In this document: positions 15,965 to 25,075 of the stretch, piece by piece | Layout of the letters: every line of letters starts with the position of its first letter | How positions within the stretch are numbered: position 1 is the first letter of the stretch | From: Vibrio splendidus | GTDB taxonomy: Bacteria > Pseudomonadota > Gammaproteobacteria > Enterobacterales > Vibrionaceae | DNA: 64,000 nt | Direction of reading: 5' to 3' | Assembly (NCBI RefSeq): GCF_003345295.1 | Contig: NZ_CP031055.1 | Location: forward strand, 1,178,001-1,242,000 | Translations under genes and position numbers: made by a program | Notes under the pieces: model-generated | Databases searched by the model: none | What the model saw: the letters and a program-made list of their open reading frames with translations, nothing else | What the model was told of the DNA's origin: nothing

Positions 15965-16336
15965 TCAGTTACCTCTCGATAGCAAGCGGTCTAAGAACCA
16001 TGATAAGGACACCAACACCAGTAACGTGCCGCCAACGGCGCTCGCCATAATTGGCAATGCGTTCGCGATGAGCATGTCGAAGTGATCCATCAACCCAACA
16101 CTGATCGGAACAAACAGTAAGATCATTAGGCGGATAATCAAGCTTGCACCGGGTTGTACCCAGTGCGAAGGAACAATACCAATCACCATGGCGGCAAACA
16201 GAATCAACATGCCAAAAATACTGCCTGGGATTGAGGTATCCAAAAAGTGCTGTAACGCGTTACCTGCTGTAAGTGCACCTATGATTAAGGTGAAGGAGAT
16301 TAAGCAGTAAACCAGTTGGATCAATCTTTCTTTCAA
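15965..16336 (-). CDS. CidA/LrgA-family holin-like protein (YohJ type)
   Basis: A 123-residue protein with about four transmembrane segments and the family motif IPGSIFGMLILF; the C-terminal region GTLLVLVSLSWFLDRL is typical. It probably begins at a TTG (16336), as no in-frame ATG precedes the first membrane segment. It forms a pair with the downstream LrgB-type gene. It follows sbcB on the same strand with about 25 bases between, so it may be cotranscribed with it. Confidence 0.9.
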   Translation of the reverse strand: MKERLIQLVYCLISFTLIIGALTAGNALQHFLDTSIPGSIFGMLILFAAMVIGIVPSHWVQPGASLIIRLMILLFVPISVGLMDHFDMLIANALPIMASAVGGTLLVLVSLSWFLDRLLSRGN

Positions 16337-16361
16337 AGTGTTACGTCTCTTGATAGTGGAA

Positions 16362-17786
16362 TTAGCTAGCTAACTTTTCTACGTATTGATAAACCGCCTT
16401 CAAGATAGCCATTTTCTTCTCGTCGCTTTCATGTTCATGCGCGAGGTTTTCAAGGTTGAGCATGTACTCTTCTAAACGGCTCTCATAAAACTCACGACAA
16501 TGGTTCGCCCATTTCAATTGCTCAGCTTCGTCGAGCGTCCATGGGAAATGACGAGCACGGTAACGGAATAGTAACGGTTTAATACGTTCATCACCGAAGG
16601 TGATATCTAAAGCTGCCAAGTTATTTGGGTCAGTTTCGCGAATGATGTTCATCGCTGTTTTATCAGCAGGTGAGAAGAAACCGTCGTAAAGGTGTGTATC
16701 AACATCATCACTCTTTTCGTACTCTCGCTCTTGTGAGTACAGGCCGATCAGTTTTTCGCGGATCTCTGGGTGTTCGCGCAGCAGTGCCAAGTTCTTCAAG
16801 CATTGTTGGCGATCAATACCGATGGTTTCGGCATTTTCAGCCGTCAGCGTTTTGGCTGGAGCAAGAATAGGGCACTTGTTCAGTTGAACCAATTTGATTG
16901 GTACGGGTAGCTCGTCTTCACCCAGTTCACTGCGTTTGGTGTAGAGTCTGTCTCTGAGTTCATCAGCGTCCAGTTCTAACAGTGGGCTTGGATCTTTGGC
17001 TAAATCAACCACGATAACGGCATTTTGATTGGTTGGGTGCCAAGCCATAGGCACAATCCAACTTGTGTAGTTGCAGTCACGGCCAAACATGCCCGAAACG
17101 TGCATCAATGGTGTCATGTTTACAATATCAACCAGGTCATTCAGCTTACGCTTATGACGCATGTTGTAGAGGTAATCAAACATCTTAGGTTGTGCAGCTT
17201 TCAGCTTCTTCGCTAACTCGATGGTCGCAACAACATCGGCCATCGCATCGTGCGCGTTCTCGTGTTCAATGCCATTTGCCACCGATAGATGTTCCAGTTT
17301 GAAACTTGGGTAACCTTCTTCATTTGGTGGCCAGTTGATACCATCAGGGCGCAGTGCGTGAACAGCGCGCATTACATCGAGTAGATCCCAACGTGAGTTA
17401 CCGTTCTGCCAGCTCCACGCATACGGGTCGATGAAGTTTCGGTAACAAGTGTAACGCGTTACCTCATCATCGAATCGAATACTGTTGTAGCCAAGGCTTG
17501 TGGTGTTTGGTTTCGCTAACTCAGCATGGATCTTAGCGATAAACTCTGGTTCAGGAAGACCTTGTGAAGCCGCTTTCTGTGGTGTGATACGGGTGATCAG
17601 CGCAGCTTCAGGCGCAGGGAGGTAATCAGCAGGAGGTTGGCAATAGATAACCAGAGGCTCTCCAATAACATTGAAATCTTGGTCGGTACGAACACCCGCA
17701 AACTGACTCGGACGGTCTTTTGCTGGGCTAACGCCCCACGTTTCGTAATCAAAAAAGAAGTAGGTCGGCTGATTATCTGAACTCAT
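16362..17786 (-). CDS. sbcB: Exodeoxyribonuclease I
   Basis: A 474-residue DnaQ-fold 3'-5' single-strand DNA exonuclease. The first acidic motif FFFDYETWG (Asp and Glu at about 13-15), the second LGYNSIRFDDEVTRY and the third HENAHDAMADVVATIELA make up the DEDDh active site. The C-terminal SH3-like and helical region (to YQYVEKLAS) is full length compared with E. coli ExoI. It acts in mismatch repair and recombination. A CAGGAAA site precedes the ATG. Confidence 0.97.
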   Translation of the reverse strand: MSSDNQPTYFFFDYETWGVSPAKDRPSQFAGVRTDQDFNVIGEPLVIYCQPPADYLPAPEAALITRITPQKAASQGLPEPEFIAKIHAELAKPNTTSLGYNSIRFDDEVTRYTCYRNFIDPYAWSWQNGNSRWDLLDVMRAVHALRPDGINWPPNEEGYPSFKLEHLSVANGIEHENAHDAMADVVATIELAKKLKAAQPKMFDYLYNMRHKRKLNDLVDIVNMTPLMHVSGMFGRDCNYTSWIVPMAWHPTNQNAVIVVDLAKDPSPLLELDADELRDRLYTKRSELGEDELPVPIKLVQLNKCPILAPAKTLTAENAETIGIDRQQCLKNLALLREHPEIREKLIGLYSQEREYEKSDDVDTHLYDGFFSPADKTAMNIIRETDPNNLAALDITFGDERIKPLLFRYRARHFPWTLDEAEQLKWANHCREFYESRLEEYMLNLENLAHEHESDEKKMAILKAVYQYVEKLAS

Positions 17787-18823
17787 TGAATTTCCTGAAC
17801 AGCAAGCGCGGAACGTTTACTGTGGCTGAAGGTTAGTTTTGTTCAGTATCTGATAGTATGCGGTACGCGTGCAACCCAGATCACAAATAAATTGCCGGAA
17901 AACGGTGCTTTACTATTCAATCGAGTCGGTGGGGAAGGTTTTGAATCCAATTGTGGCTTTTCTATGGTCACAATTCTGCCTGTGTACCTCTGTTTTCCCT
18001 ATCTTTTCACCTTAGCTGTTGTAAGGCGATGAGTCGGGTTTGAGGTTTACCGCGAATGAGTTTGTTTGTCTTTTACTCTAAAGCTGTGTGATTAGAAACA
18101 TCTCGTTGTTTTTTGACTGGTGGCTAATCGGCTGTACCTGTAGCTGTACCTGAGGCTAATCCGCTGTGCTTGTGTCTAAACCGCAGCGCAGATGTCTAAT
18201 CCGTAGCACAGATGTTTAAACTGCTTCACTTGCCTGTCTTGGCTCTGTCCAATCAAGGTGTTTTTCGCAATACAATCCTCTTAGATTTAATTAATTTTTC
18301 GGTATTTATGATTGTCGGGGTTAATTTTACTGGAGTGTTATGTTTGTCTCATTTTTAATACTTTCTATAATCCGTGTTTGAATTGGATATAAAGAAAGCT
18401 CTAATATTTCATTTTCATTACAGTTTATTTTAATTGTCAGTATGTTTCATTTTTGAGACTGCATTGCAACACGGTGATCTATATAGTAGTTAACCTGAAT
18501 ATAATAAGGGTCTATTCTTGTCCTTTATTTTAGGGTTGCTTTAATTAAGGTCTTTTTATAGAAATAATTACGTACAAAAATAAAGGAGTTAAGTGTAAAA
18601 CCAGTTTTATATATAATTGGTGAAAATGAACCAATACCATCATTATTGTTAGTGTTATTTATATCAATTTGCGTGATCTTATTCTCACTGCGCCTCATTT
18701 CTTTATAAATAAGTGTCAATGTATATATTTTCTAAATAGGATTGTTGTTACTTAATTGTTAACTTTGATTGACTGTTAGGTAACCCTAATAATAAAGCCG
18801 ATTTTATATAAAGGATTAAAAAA
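17787..18823. other. 1-kb non-coding region upstream of fimbrial operon
   Basis: No credible gene. It contains a five-copy 20-bp degenerate tandem repeat (18121-18232), then a strongly AT-rich stretch from about 18280 to 18800. A 64-codon minus-strand ORF at 18525-18719 lacks a ribosome site. The length and AT-richness suggest a regulated promoter region for the pilin gene, possibly an H-NS target. Confidence 0.5.
18121..18232. repeat. Degenerate 20-bp tandem repeat, five copies plus a partial
   Basis: Units begin at 18121, 18153, 18173, 18193 and 18213 with consensus near TGTCTAATCCGCTGCACTTG; a 12-base partial unit lies at 18141-18152. The copies differ at several positions, so the array is old compared with the perfect 6-8 bp arrays elsewhere. 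Confidence 0.75.
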
Positions 18824-19258
18824 ATGAACAAAGTCTTTAAGGTTGTTGCTGTATCTGCACTTTCTATCTCTTCAGCGAACGTTTTCGCTGTGAGTGACAC
18901 TTTTGATGCAACACTAGAAGTAAAACAAGCAATTACAATGACAAAAACAAGTGATCTTGACTTCGGTATCATCACTTCAGACAACACAACGGACGTTGTT
19001 ATCGCTCAAGGTGATGCTGGAGCTGCGGCATTTACTCTTTCTGGAGAATCTGGTGATGCAGTAACAGTAAGTATTTCTGATACTAACTTGGTTAACGGCG
19101 TAAATACGATTGCAGCTGAATTTGACTTTAATAACGCTATTACTCTTACCGGTGGTACTGCGGCTCTTAATATTGGTGGTACTGCACGTACTTCAAGTGC
19201 GACATTAGTTGCTGGTACATATACTGCTAACGTTGCAGTAGATGTTACTTACCAGTAA
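18824..19258 (+). CDS. DUF4402-type major pilin subunit
   Basis: A 144-residue exported protein with a Sec signal peptide (MNKVFKVVAVSALSISSANVFA). The mature part is a small beta-rich domain with LDFGIITSDNTTDVVIAQGDAGAAAFTLSG and a C-terminal ATLVAGTYTANVAVDVTYQ strand, the layout of DUF4402 pilin-like proteins found in chaperone-usher operons. The final alternating strand would be the chaperone-binding strand. A AAGGA site precedes the ATG. A hairpin follows the stop, which would allow more pilin than downstream products. Confidence 0.78.
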   Translation: MNKVFKVVAVSALSISSANVFAVSDTFDATLEVKQAITMTKTSDLDFGIITSDNTTDVVIAQGDAGAAAFTLSGESGDAVTVSISDTNLVNGVNTIAAEFDFNNAITLTGGTAALNIGGTARTSSATLVAGTYTANVAVDVTYQ

Positions 19259-19283
19259 TTAAATGAAACCAGTGTAATATTGT

Positions 19284-19307
19284 GGCTGCTATAAAGCAGC
19301 CGCTTTT
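19284..19307 (+). terminator. Intra-operon hairpin after pilin gene
   Basis: Stem GGCTGCT with AGCAGCC, ATAA loop, then GCTTTT. It lies between the major pilin gene and the rest of the fimbrial operon and probably lets only some transcripts continue. Confidence 0.75.
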
Positions 19308-19310
19308 ACT

Positions 19311-19748
19311 ATGAGTGTTCTATTCAAATACGCGATTTATATTGGTCTGATGATTTACTCCAGCCCTTTTCATGCACTTGAAATCATTCCTGAGAATATG
19401 GAAGTGAAATTTCCGGGTATGTATATCTCTGGGTCGGGCCAGAATGCGGATTCAAACCCATCCAATAGTCAGGTTTATGTGGTTCGTTTTTATGTTGAAG
19501 GTGAGCCTGGTAAAAAAATCGTGGTTTCTCTCCCTTCCAAGCAATATCTAAACCATTCTCGTAAATCCAAACGCCTGCGTATTAGAAAGTTCTATTTTGG
19601 TTGTGGCTTATCAAAGCGTGGTAGAGCCAAAATCAAAGGGAATGGAAGAAGCAAATTATTGTGTATTGGTGCCAAAGTGAAAATCGGCGCTAACCACCCA
19701 GCAGGCCTTTACACCAGTACAATCCCTTTTGAGGTTAATTATAAATGA
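19311..19748 (+). CDS. Putative minor pilin-like secreted protein
   Basis: A 145-residue protein with a signal peptide (MSVLFKYAIYIGLMIYSSPFHA) and a beta-rich basic mature part (KSKRLRIRKFYFGCG, KRGRAKIKGNGRSKLLC) ending in HPAGLYTSTIPFEVNYK. The end resembles the terminal strand of the upstream pilin, so it is probably a minor or tip subunit. Two cysteines may form a disulfide. No good ribosome site is seen before the ATG, which follows the hairpin directly, so translation may be weak or begin elsewhere. It overlaps the chaperone start (ATGA). Confidence 0.62.
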   Translation: MSVLFKYAIYIGLMIYSSPFHALEIIPENMEVKFPGMYISGSGQNADSNPSNSQVYVVRFYVEGEPGKKIVVSLPSKQYLNHSRKSKRLRIRKFYFGCGLSKRGRAKIKGNGRSKLLCIGAKVKIGANHPAGLYTSTIPFEVNYK

Positions 19749-20455
19749 AGTTGTTTATCTCATGTGTTCTCGGCTTAATCTTCACAACACAAGCCTATGC
19801 TCAGTTACTCATCGCACCGACTCGTTTTGTGCTGGATGCCGACACTTCGGTGACTGAAAAAATCGTCGTCGAAAACAATTCAGATCAACCTATTCGCTTG
19901 GAGATAAAACCGATTTATCGCCCGGTAAAGGCGAGTGGCTTAGTTCGAACTGACGCTAATATCGCGCAATCAGAAGATATCGCGAGTTGGATTAAAGTGT
20001 CACCACCAATAATTCGTGAACTTAAACCCAATCAAAGACGCACGGTTCGCTTACGTATGAATGCTTTACCTGCTGACATGGCTGATGGTGAATATCGTGC
20101 TTACTTGTGGTTTTCTCCAATAGCAAAAGCTGCAGAGCTATCAGACATTGCGTTATCTTCAAGTAAAACCAACAGTGATGGTTCAGCCTTTCAACTGAAC
20201 TTTCACATCAACAGTTATGTACCCGTTTATGTTCAGAAAGGTGAGCAGGTGCAAGATGTTAAGTTTGCGTGTGACAACCAAAGCATCAAGATTCGCAACG
20301 ATGGAAACTTTCAATTTACTGCGAAATTGAATGTTGATGAGCATAGCGAAAAAGTGGTGCTACTTCGTAATGCTGAATTAACCAAGCCTTTTCCTAAAGG
20401 CTCAAAGATCTCACTGGTTCAGAACGAACAGCCTCTGTACGAATGTGTTCTGTAG
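19745..20455 (+). CDS. Periplasmic pilus assembly chaperone (PapD-like)
   Basis: A 236-residue protein with a signal peptide (cleavage near AYA-QL) and the two-domain immunoglobulin-like layout of fimbrial chaperones. Visible landmarks are LLIAPTRFVLDADTSVTEKIVVENNSD in strand A-B, KVSPPIIRELKPNQRRTVRLRM in strands E-G1, and EYRAYLWFSP. It would bind pilin subunits by strand complementation and hand them to the usher. It overlaps the previous gene by four bases. Confidence 0.87.
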   Translation: MKLFISCVLGLIFTTQAYAQLLIAPTRFVLDADTSVTEKIVVENNSDQPIRLEIKPIYRPVKASGLVRTDANIAQSEDIASWIKVSPPIIRELKPNQRRTVRLRMNALPADMADGEYRAYLWFSPIAKAAELSDIALSSSKTNSDGSAFQLNFHINSYVPVYVQKGEQVQDVKFACDNQSIKIRNDGNFQFTAKLNVDEHSEKVVLLRNAELTKPFPKGSKISLVQNEQPLYECVL

Positions 20456-20490
20456 TGCTCGTTTCATTGAAGCGAACTCTGTAAAAGCCA

Positions 20491-22941
20491 GTGTTCAATT
20501 GCATGGTTTGGCGACTTTTGTTGCTCGCTTCACTGCTTCCTTTTGGTGCGTATTCGCAATCTGAAGCAGAAAGTGAGGCGAGTGAGCTTTATCCAGCCCA
20601 TGTTGAAGTTCGAGTCGGGAAAGTGGGGGATAGCTTTTATCGTGTCATGATGGATGACTACGAAGAACCCTTCATTTCGATATCCAATGCCGCTTTTTAT
20701 CTGCTCGAAATGAATGGTCAGTGTGATGAAAGCGGATATTGCGAACTGTATTTGCCTCAAGATGTGGGAAGAGAATCTCCTCCGTACATTCTAGATACCG
20801 AACAAGCCATTTGTTATCGCGATGACAACAATATCCAGTCGATCAAATATCAAGTCATCGACTCAGAAACTTACATCCACTGGTACAGCTTACAAGCTTG
20901 TATCCCGGCAAAAGTGCGTTGGGATATTGATGATTATCGGCTCACCGTTACTCCTGAATTCAGTTCATTGACTGAACTGGAAGCCGCTATTTCTAAGATG
21001 AAAAATGAATCACGTAAGAAGGCCGAGGATCTCAAGCGATCTGAAAGCACGCCAGCTTTCGAACCTGTTGCCGCCGTGGGTTTGGCGACTCGCTTAGCGA
21101 CTTCGGTTTATCACGACAGTGAAACTGGCGGTGATGTTTACGCAATCTCAGACACCATATTAAGCACTGAACACTCTTTGTCTCGCTTGTCGATTGATTC
21201 ACGAGAAGATAACCCCATCGTTTATTACAACATTGCGGTAGAAGCTCATGACGGTGAAGGCTCTTTGGAAGTCGGCCATGTGTTATTAGATGGCAGCGTA
21301 TTTACCGTGAATCAAACCCTCGAAGATGGGCTCTATTACACCAACCGAAAGCGACAGACAGAGTTCGGCAACCTTCAACTCGAACGAACTACTCAACCTA
21401 ATATCAGCATCGATGTTTTAGTCAATGGCATTTATCAAACCACTTATCGCTCTGATGAGTTTGGACGCTTCGTGGTTGAAGAAGATAACATTTCCCCAGG
21501 TGACACCATCAAGTTTCGCTACTACTTATCGAAAGGTGTCTGGCAGGAAGAAGAGATCACCGTTGCCGGTTTAGAAGATGCATTTCTGCCAAGCAACGAG
21601 TGGGGTGTACAAGTGGTGGGCAATGAAGGTGCAGACCGAGCTGGCGCTGTGTCGCTCGAATATGGGCTTGCCGATTACTTCACTGTGGGTAGTGCCTTTA
21701 TGAGGCAAAATGGCAAAGACTTGATTGGCGTTCAAGGACGATACTTACCGGCGCATTGGTTCGCGGGTCATATCGGTTGGTTACCTGAGTTCAATCGCTT
21801 TCCAATGGAGTTTGATATCTTGATCAACGGCGATCAGTCGGCATCGATAGAGCTCAATAAAACCGATGAATTGGACTTAGAGTCGATGGAGTACGATGTG
21901 TTCAAATACAACCTGTCGCTTGCCAATCTAACGGCCTTTTTAACGGTAAGGGATGATGAAGATGAGTTGCGCGTTGAACCCAAGTTGAACTCGAAAGTGG
22001 CTCGTAATCTGTTTGTCTCATACGCCGGTGACTATCGATACACCAAAGCTTCCCATCAAGAAGACTATCTACACACGATTGGCTTGGCCAAAAGCGGTTT
22101 TTCGGATACATCGTGGAATATTTCTGGAACCGTTGATGGCTCTGGTCATCATGAACGAACTGAATTATCCCTAAGGAATGCCTGTAAAGAGTGCCTGCTA
22201 GATCCTCTAGAGGTTTTTCAAGAGCTCACGACGAACGTATCGGCTCGCTATCAAAAGCAGGAGGTTTCGTTTTCCGCCTCTTTAGAAGCTCGTGTGAACC
22301 CTTATTTACTCTTTAAGCTAGAAGGAACCGAAGACCAATACGGTGTTGAGATGACGACCGAATTCGGTGCTAAAACTTACTTTGACGAAAGTATTGGTGA
22401 GTTTGTTGAGTGGAATCGATACAACCATTCTAAGCTGACGGGCATTGTCTACGATCACCACAAACAACCCATACAAGGCGTAAGCCTACAAATCTTGGAC
22501 CAACGAGCGGTCAGTGATGCAAAAGGCCGATTTGAATTCTCAAGTGTTCCGGCTCGAGATAATCTACCTATCTATATCGATGAAGGGGCACTCGACCTTA
22601 ACCTCACGCCGATTCAAAACCCTGTATTTGTAAACACTAAGCAAGTCGGGCTAACTCATGCTCACATCGAAATGGTGGTGTCATTTGGCGTCGATGGCAC
22701 AGTGGAAGGCGATCTAGAAAACAGTGCTTATCTGCACTTTAAACACATCCAGAAAGGTACTGAGTATTCGAGCGAGATTGAGAGCGATGGTTTTTACATG
22801 GTAGAGGGGCTCATCGCGGGCAAATACATTGTGACTTTAGAAATGGGAGACAAGCGATACGTGCAGGGTGCCGACTTGAACGGCGATTTCTGGGTAAGCG
22901 ACCTCACATTCAACCTCATTGATTTTCATAAGGTGTACTAA
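20491..22941 (+). CDS. Outer-membrane usher-like protein
   Basis: An 816-codon ORF from a GTG at 20491; the ATG at 20503 (MVWRLLLLASLLPFGAYS) gives a cleaner signal peptide. The middle (about 210-620) is rich in alternating beta-strand pattern as in usher barrels, with a plug-like segment (NISIDVLVNGIYQTTYRSDEFGRFVVEEDNISPGDTIKF). The C-terminal 150 residues (KLTGIVYDHHKQPIQGVSLQI, VSDAKGRFEFSSVP) look like carboxypeptidase-regulatory beta-sandwich domains. Position after chaperone and pilin genes and the size support an usher, but it is not of the classical PapC type; it resembles the alternate (CS1/TcfC-like) branch. No separate large tip adhesin gene follows. Confidence 0.72.
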   Translation: MFNCMVWRLLLLASLLPFGAYSQSEAESEASELYPAHVEVRVGKVGDSFYRVMMDDYEEPFISISNAAFYLLEMNGQCDESGYCELYLPQDVGRESPPYILDTEQAICYRDDNNIQSIKYQVIDSETYIHWYSLQACIPAKVRWDIDDYRLTVTPEFSSLTELEAAISKMKNESRKKAEDLKRSESTPAFEPVAAVGLATRLATSVYHDSETGGDVYAISDTILSTEHSLSRLSIDSREDNPIVYYNIAVEAHDGEGSLEVGHVLLDGSVFTVNQTLEDGLYYTNRKRQTEFGNLQLERTTQPNISIDVLVNGIYQTTYRSDEFGRFVVEEDNISPGDTIKFRYYLSKGVWQEEEITVAGLEDAFLPSNEWGVQVVGNEGADRAGAVSLEYGLADYFTVGSAFMRQNGKDLIGVQGRYLPAHWFAGHIGWLPEFNRFPMEFDILINGDQSASIELNKTDELDLESMEYDVFKYNLSLANLTAFLTVRDDEDELRVEPKLNSKVARNLFVSYAGDYRYTKASHQEDYLHTIGLAKSGFSDTSWNISGTVDGSGHHERTELSLRNACKECLLDPLEVFQELTTNVSARYQKQEVSFSASLEARVNPYLLFKLEGTEDQYGVEMTTEFGAKTYFDESIGEFVEWNRYNHSKLTGIVYDHHKQPIQGVSLQILDQRAVSDAKGRFEFSSVPARDNLPIYIDEGALDLNLTPIQNPVFVNTKQVGLTHAHIEMVVSFGVDGTVEGDLENSAYLHFKHIQKGTEYSSEIESDGFYMVEGLIAGKYIVTLEMGDKRYVQGADLNGDFWVSDLTFNLIDFHKVY

Positions 22942-22956
22942 ATCCGATCGCTTTGA

Positions 22957-23805
22957 TTAGTCTGACGGAGGCGAGAGTATCAATCGTACTTTCTGTTTCA
23001 TGGTTAACTCTCGGTTCTTCAAATCTTTGAATATGGCCTTCCATTCTTGAAAGGTGACCACTATCGGGTTAAAACTGTTCACTGGCTTAGTGACGCCGTA
23101 ACGCACGGTTTCAACTTCAGGTTCGAACGTACCAAACAACTTATCCCAAATGATCAAAACGCCGGCGTAGTTCTTATCGATGTATTGCGGGTTTTTGCCG
23201 TGATGTACTCGATGATGCGAAGGGGTGTTAAAGATGTATTCAAGTGGCCCCAAGTTTCGTATCCATTGTGTATGGACAAAGAACTGCAAACCTAGGTTGA
23301 GAAGCACCACAAAGATGACCCATTTAGGGTCGAAACCGATGATGACGAGCGGTACCCAAAATAGCCACATCCCAGCAAGTGGGTACATTAAGCTTTGACG
23401 GAAAGCCGTACTGAAGTTCATCTGTTCTGAGCTGTGGTGCGCGACGTGTGCTGCCCACATCCAGCGAACACGATGGCTTGCTCTATGGAACCAGTAATAG
23501 CAAAAGTCTTGCAACACCATCAACACAATGAAACTCAGCACGCCCATTTCAATGTCTATTAAACGCCAACCAAACATTAAGAGATACAACTGCACGACCA
23601 ATAACCCGGTGATCAAATCGGAGAGTTGATGCATTCCCGCAAGCGTGAAGTTACACATCACCTCTGAAAGTTTATAGCTGGAGTTATCTGGTAGTCGACC
23701 TTGTTTCTGACCGATAAAATACTCAGCCAACATGCACACCACGAATAAGGGCGCTAATACCAGCAGTAGCCATTCTGGGTGATTGATTAATGCGTCGATA
23801 TTCAT
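22957..23805 (-). CDS. Fatty acid hydroxylase/sterol desaturase-family membrane enzyme
   Basis: A 282-residue integral membrane di-iron protein. The histidine boxes are visible: HRASH, HVAHHSSEQMN, and the C-terminal HHRVHHG. Four to five hydrophobic segments flank them. Family members hydroxylate or desaturate lipids using oxygen; the substrate is not predictable. It converges on the usher gene with only about 15 bases between. It lies next to a DUF2804 gene on the same strand. Confidence 0.9.
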   Translation of the reverse strand: MNIDALINHPEWLLLVLAPLFVVCMLAEYFIGQKQGRLPDNSSYKLSEVMCNFTLAGMHQLSDLITGLLVVQLYLLMFGWRLIDIEMGVLSFIVLMVLQDFCYYWFHRASHRVRWMWAAHVAHHSSEQMNFSTAFRQSLMYPLAGMWLFWVPLVIIGFDPKWVIFVVLLNLGLQFFVHTQWIRNLGPLEYIFNTPSHHRVHHGKNPQYIDKNYAGVLIIWDKLFGTFEPEVETVRYGVTKPVNSFNPIVVTFQEWKAIFKDLKNRELTMKQKVRLILSPPSD

Positions 23806-23892
23806 GTTTTATCCTTGTTGAGTCGCCATACGTGTTCTTAGTATCAAGTTTACTTAGACTTGCTCGCCTGAGATTCAATCAGCAGAATTACG

Positions 23893-24906
23893 TTACCAGC
23901 GAGCAAAGTGATCTTCTGTTAGGCCAAGAACACCATCGAGTCGATGTGTCACTCCATTGTTGTCTTCAATCGAGCCAGAAAAGTGACCAATGAACTGACG
24001 AAAGTTACTCTTTAACAGCCATAAATTGAGCTTTTCGCTGCGGTTATTTAAGGGCGTAAAGGTCAGGTTTATACGTCCATCTTGTGATGTTATCTGCCAA
24101 GGCAAGTTCGTGTCTTGGCGAATGAACGTAAACTGTACCGGGTTAAGCAAGTGTCTGGTTCCATTGACCCATAACACGTTTTCGCAGCCTCCGGTTTCAT
24201 TCACGCCCGCCGCGAGGTTTAGGCCAATATCTGTGCCATTGGATTGCGTGTTGATACTTGCCCAGCGCCAACTGGTCTCACGCCTCATGTAACCCGATGA
24301 AAAGTCATAACCGGCACGAGCTTGAGTGAGATCGAGTGATTCTCCTTTGATTTGGATGTCGCCGCTGATGCGCAAAGCATTGTGCTTTTGGGTGTAAGTC
24401 CAACCTGAATAGCCCGTTGGGCTGCACATCGCCAAGGGCAAGCTATCGGTTTCAGGCTCTAAAGCGATATCGGCCGTTATGAGTTTGGTATTCAAGCGAA
24501 CTCGCCATTGTCCGTCTTCAATATCAAAGGTGATGCTTTGATCTGCAATGCTTGTCTTTCCTTCGAATGGTGAAGGCGTTACATGCTTATCAAAGCCTAA
24601 TGGCCTCAACCAAGATGACTCTTCCAGATGGTTGTTTTCTACGTCGTACAGATAACAAAATGCCGATCCTAAGTAGCGAATATCCGCGATGGCCACGCCG
24701 ATAATGTGCGTGTCGGTGACGATGCTGACAAACTGGAATTGCTTGTAGTTGAAGTGTTTCTGCCAAGGGTTTGCTTTTGAATCCATCGAGTTTCGGTAGT
24801 CAAAGTTCTCGATGTTCAGGTGCTTTGGGATGCCATCGAAATGCCCAATGAACGGCTGACCATTAGAATCAATCAAACTGTGTGGGGCTGGATTTGTTTT
24901 TATCAT
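23893..24906 (-). CDS. DUF2804-family protein
   Basis: A 337-residue protein matching the DUF2804 layout: a beta-rich fold with WQKHFNYKQFQFVSIVTD near the start, PTGYSGWTYTQKHNALRISG in the middle and LLKSNFRQFIGHFSG at the end. The fold is related to lipocalin-like or tocopherol-cyclase-like beta barrels that bind hydrophobic ligands. No signal peptide is seen. It stands about 90 bases upstream of the fatty acid hydroxylase gene on the same strand, so a shared role in lipid modification is possible. Biochemical function is unknown. Confidence 0.8.
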   Translation of the reverse strand: MIKTNPAPHSLIDSNGQPFIGHFDGIPKHLNIENFDYRNSMDSKANPWQKHFNYKQFQFVSIVTDTHIIGVAIADIRYLGSAFCYLYDVENNHLEESSWLRPLGFDKHVTPSPFEGKTSIADQSITFDIEDGQWRVRLNTKLITADIALEPETDSLPLAMCSPTGYSGWTYTQKHNALRISGDIQIKGESLDLTQARAGYDFSSGYMRRETSWRWASINTQSNGTDIGLNLAAGVNETGGCENVLWVNGTRHLLNPVQFTFIRQDTNLPWQITSQDGRINLTFTPLNNRSEKLNLWLLKSNFRQFIGHFSGSIEDNNGVTHRLDGVLGLTEDHFARW

Positions 24907-25075
24907 TGCGATGGTTCACATTATTTTAACAATTAAAGCCATTGTGCGATGAGTAGCGTAGAATTGGGAGGTCATATTCGGACAAGAGCGCGTTACCAAT
25001 CACGATTTTGTCAGCAGTGTTGTTAAAGCTGAGTAGTCATGTTTATGGGAATGGGTTAGATATAAGGAGAGACGC

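Noticed and set aside
18525..18719. 64-codon minus-strand ORF in the gap before the pilin gene
   Set aside because: No ribosome site, Asn and Ile rich as expected from AT-rich DNA, no similarity noticed.
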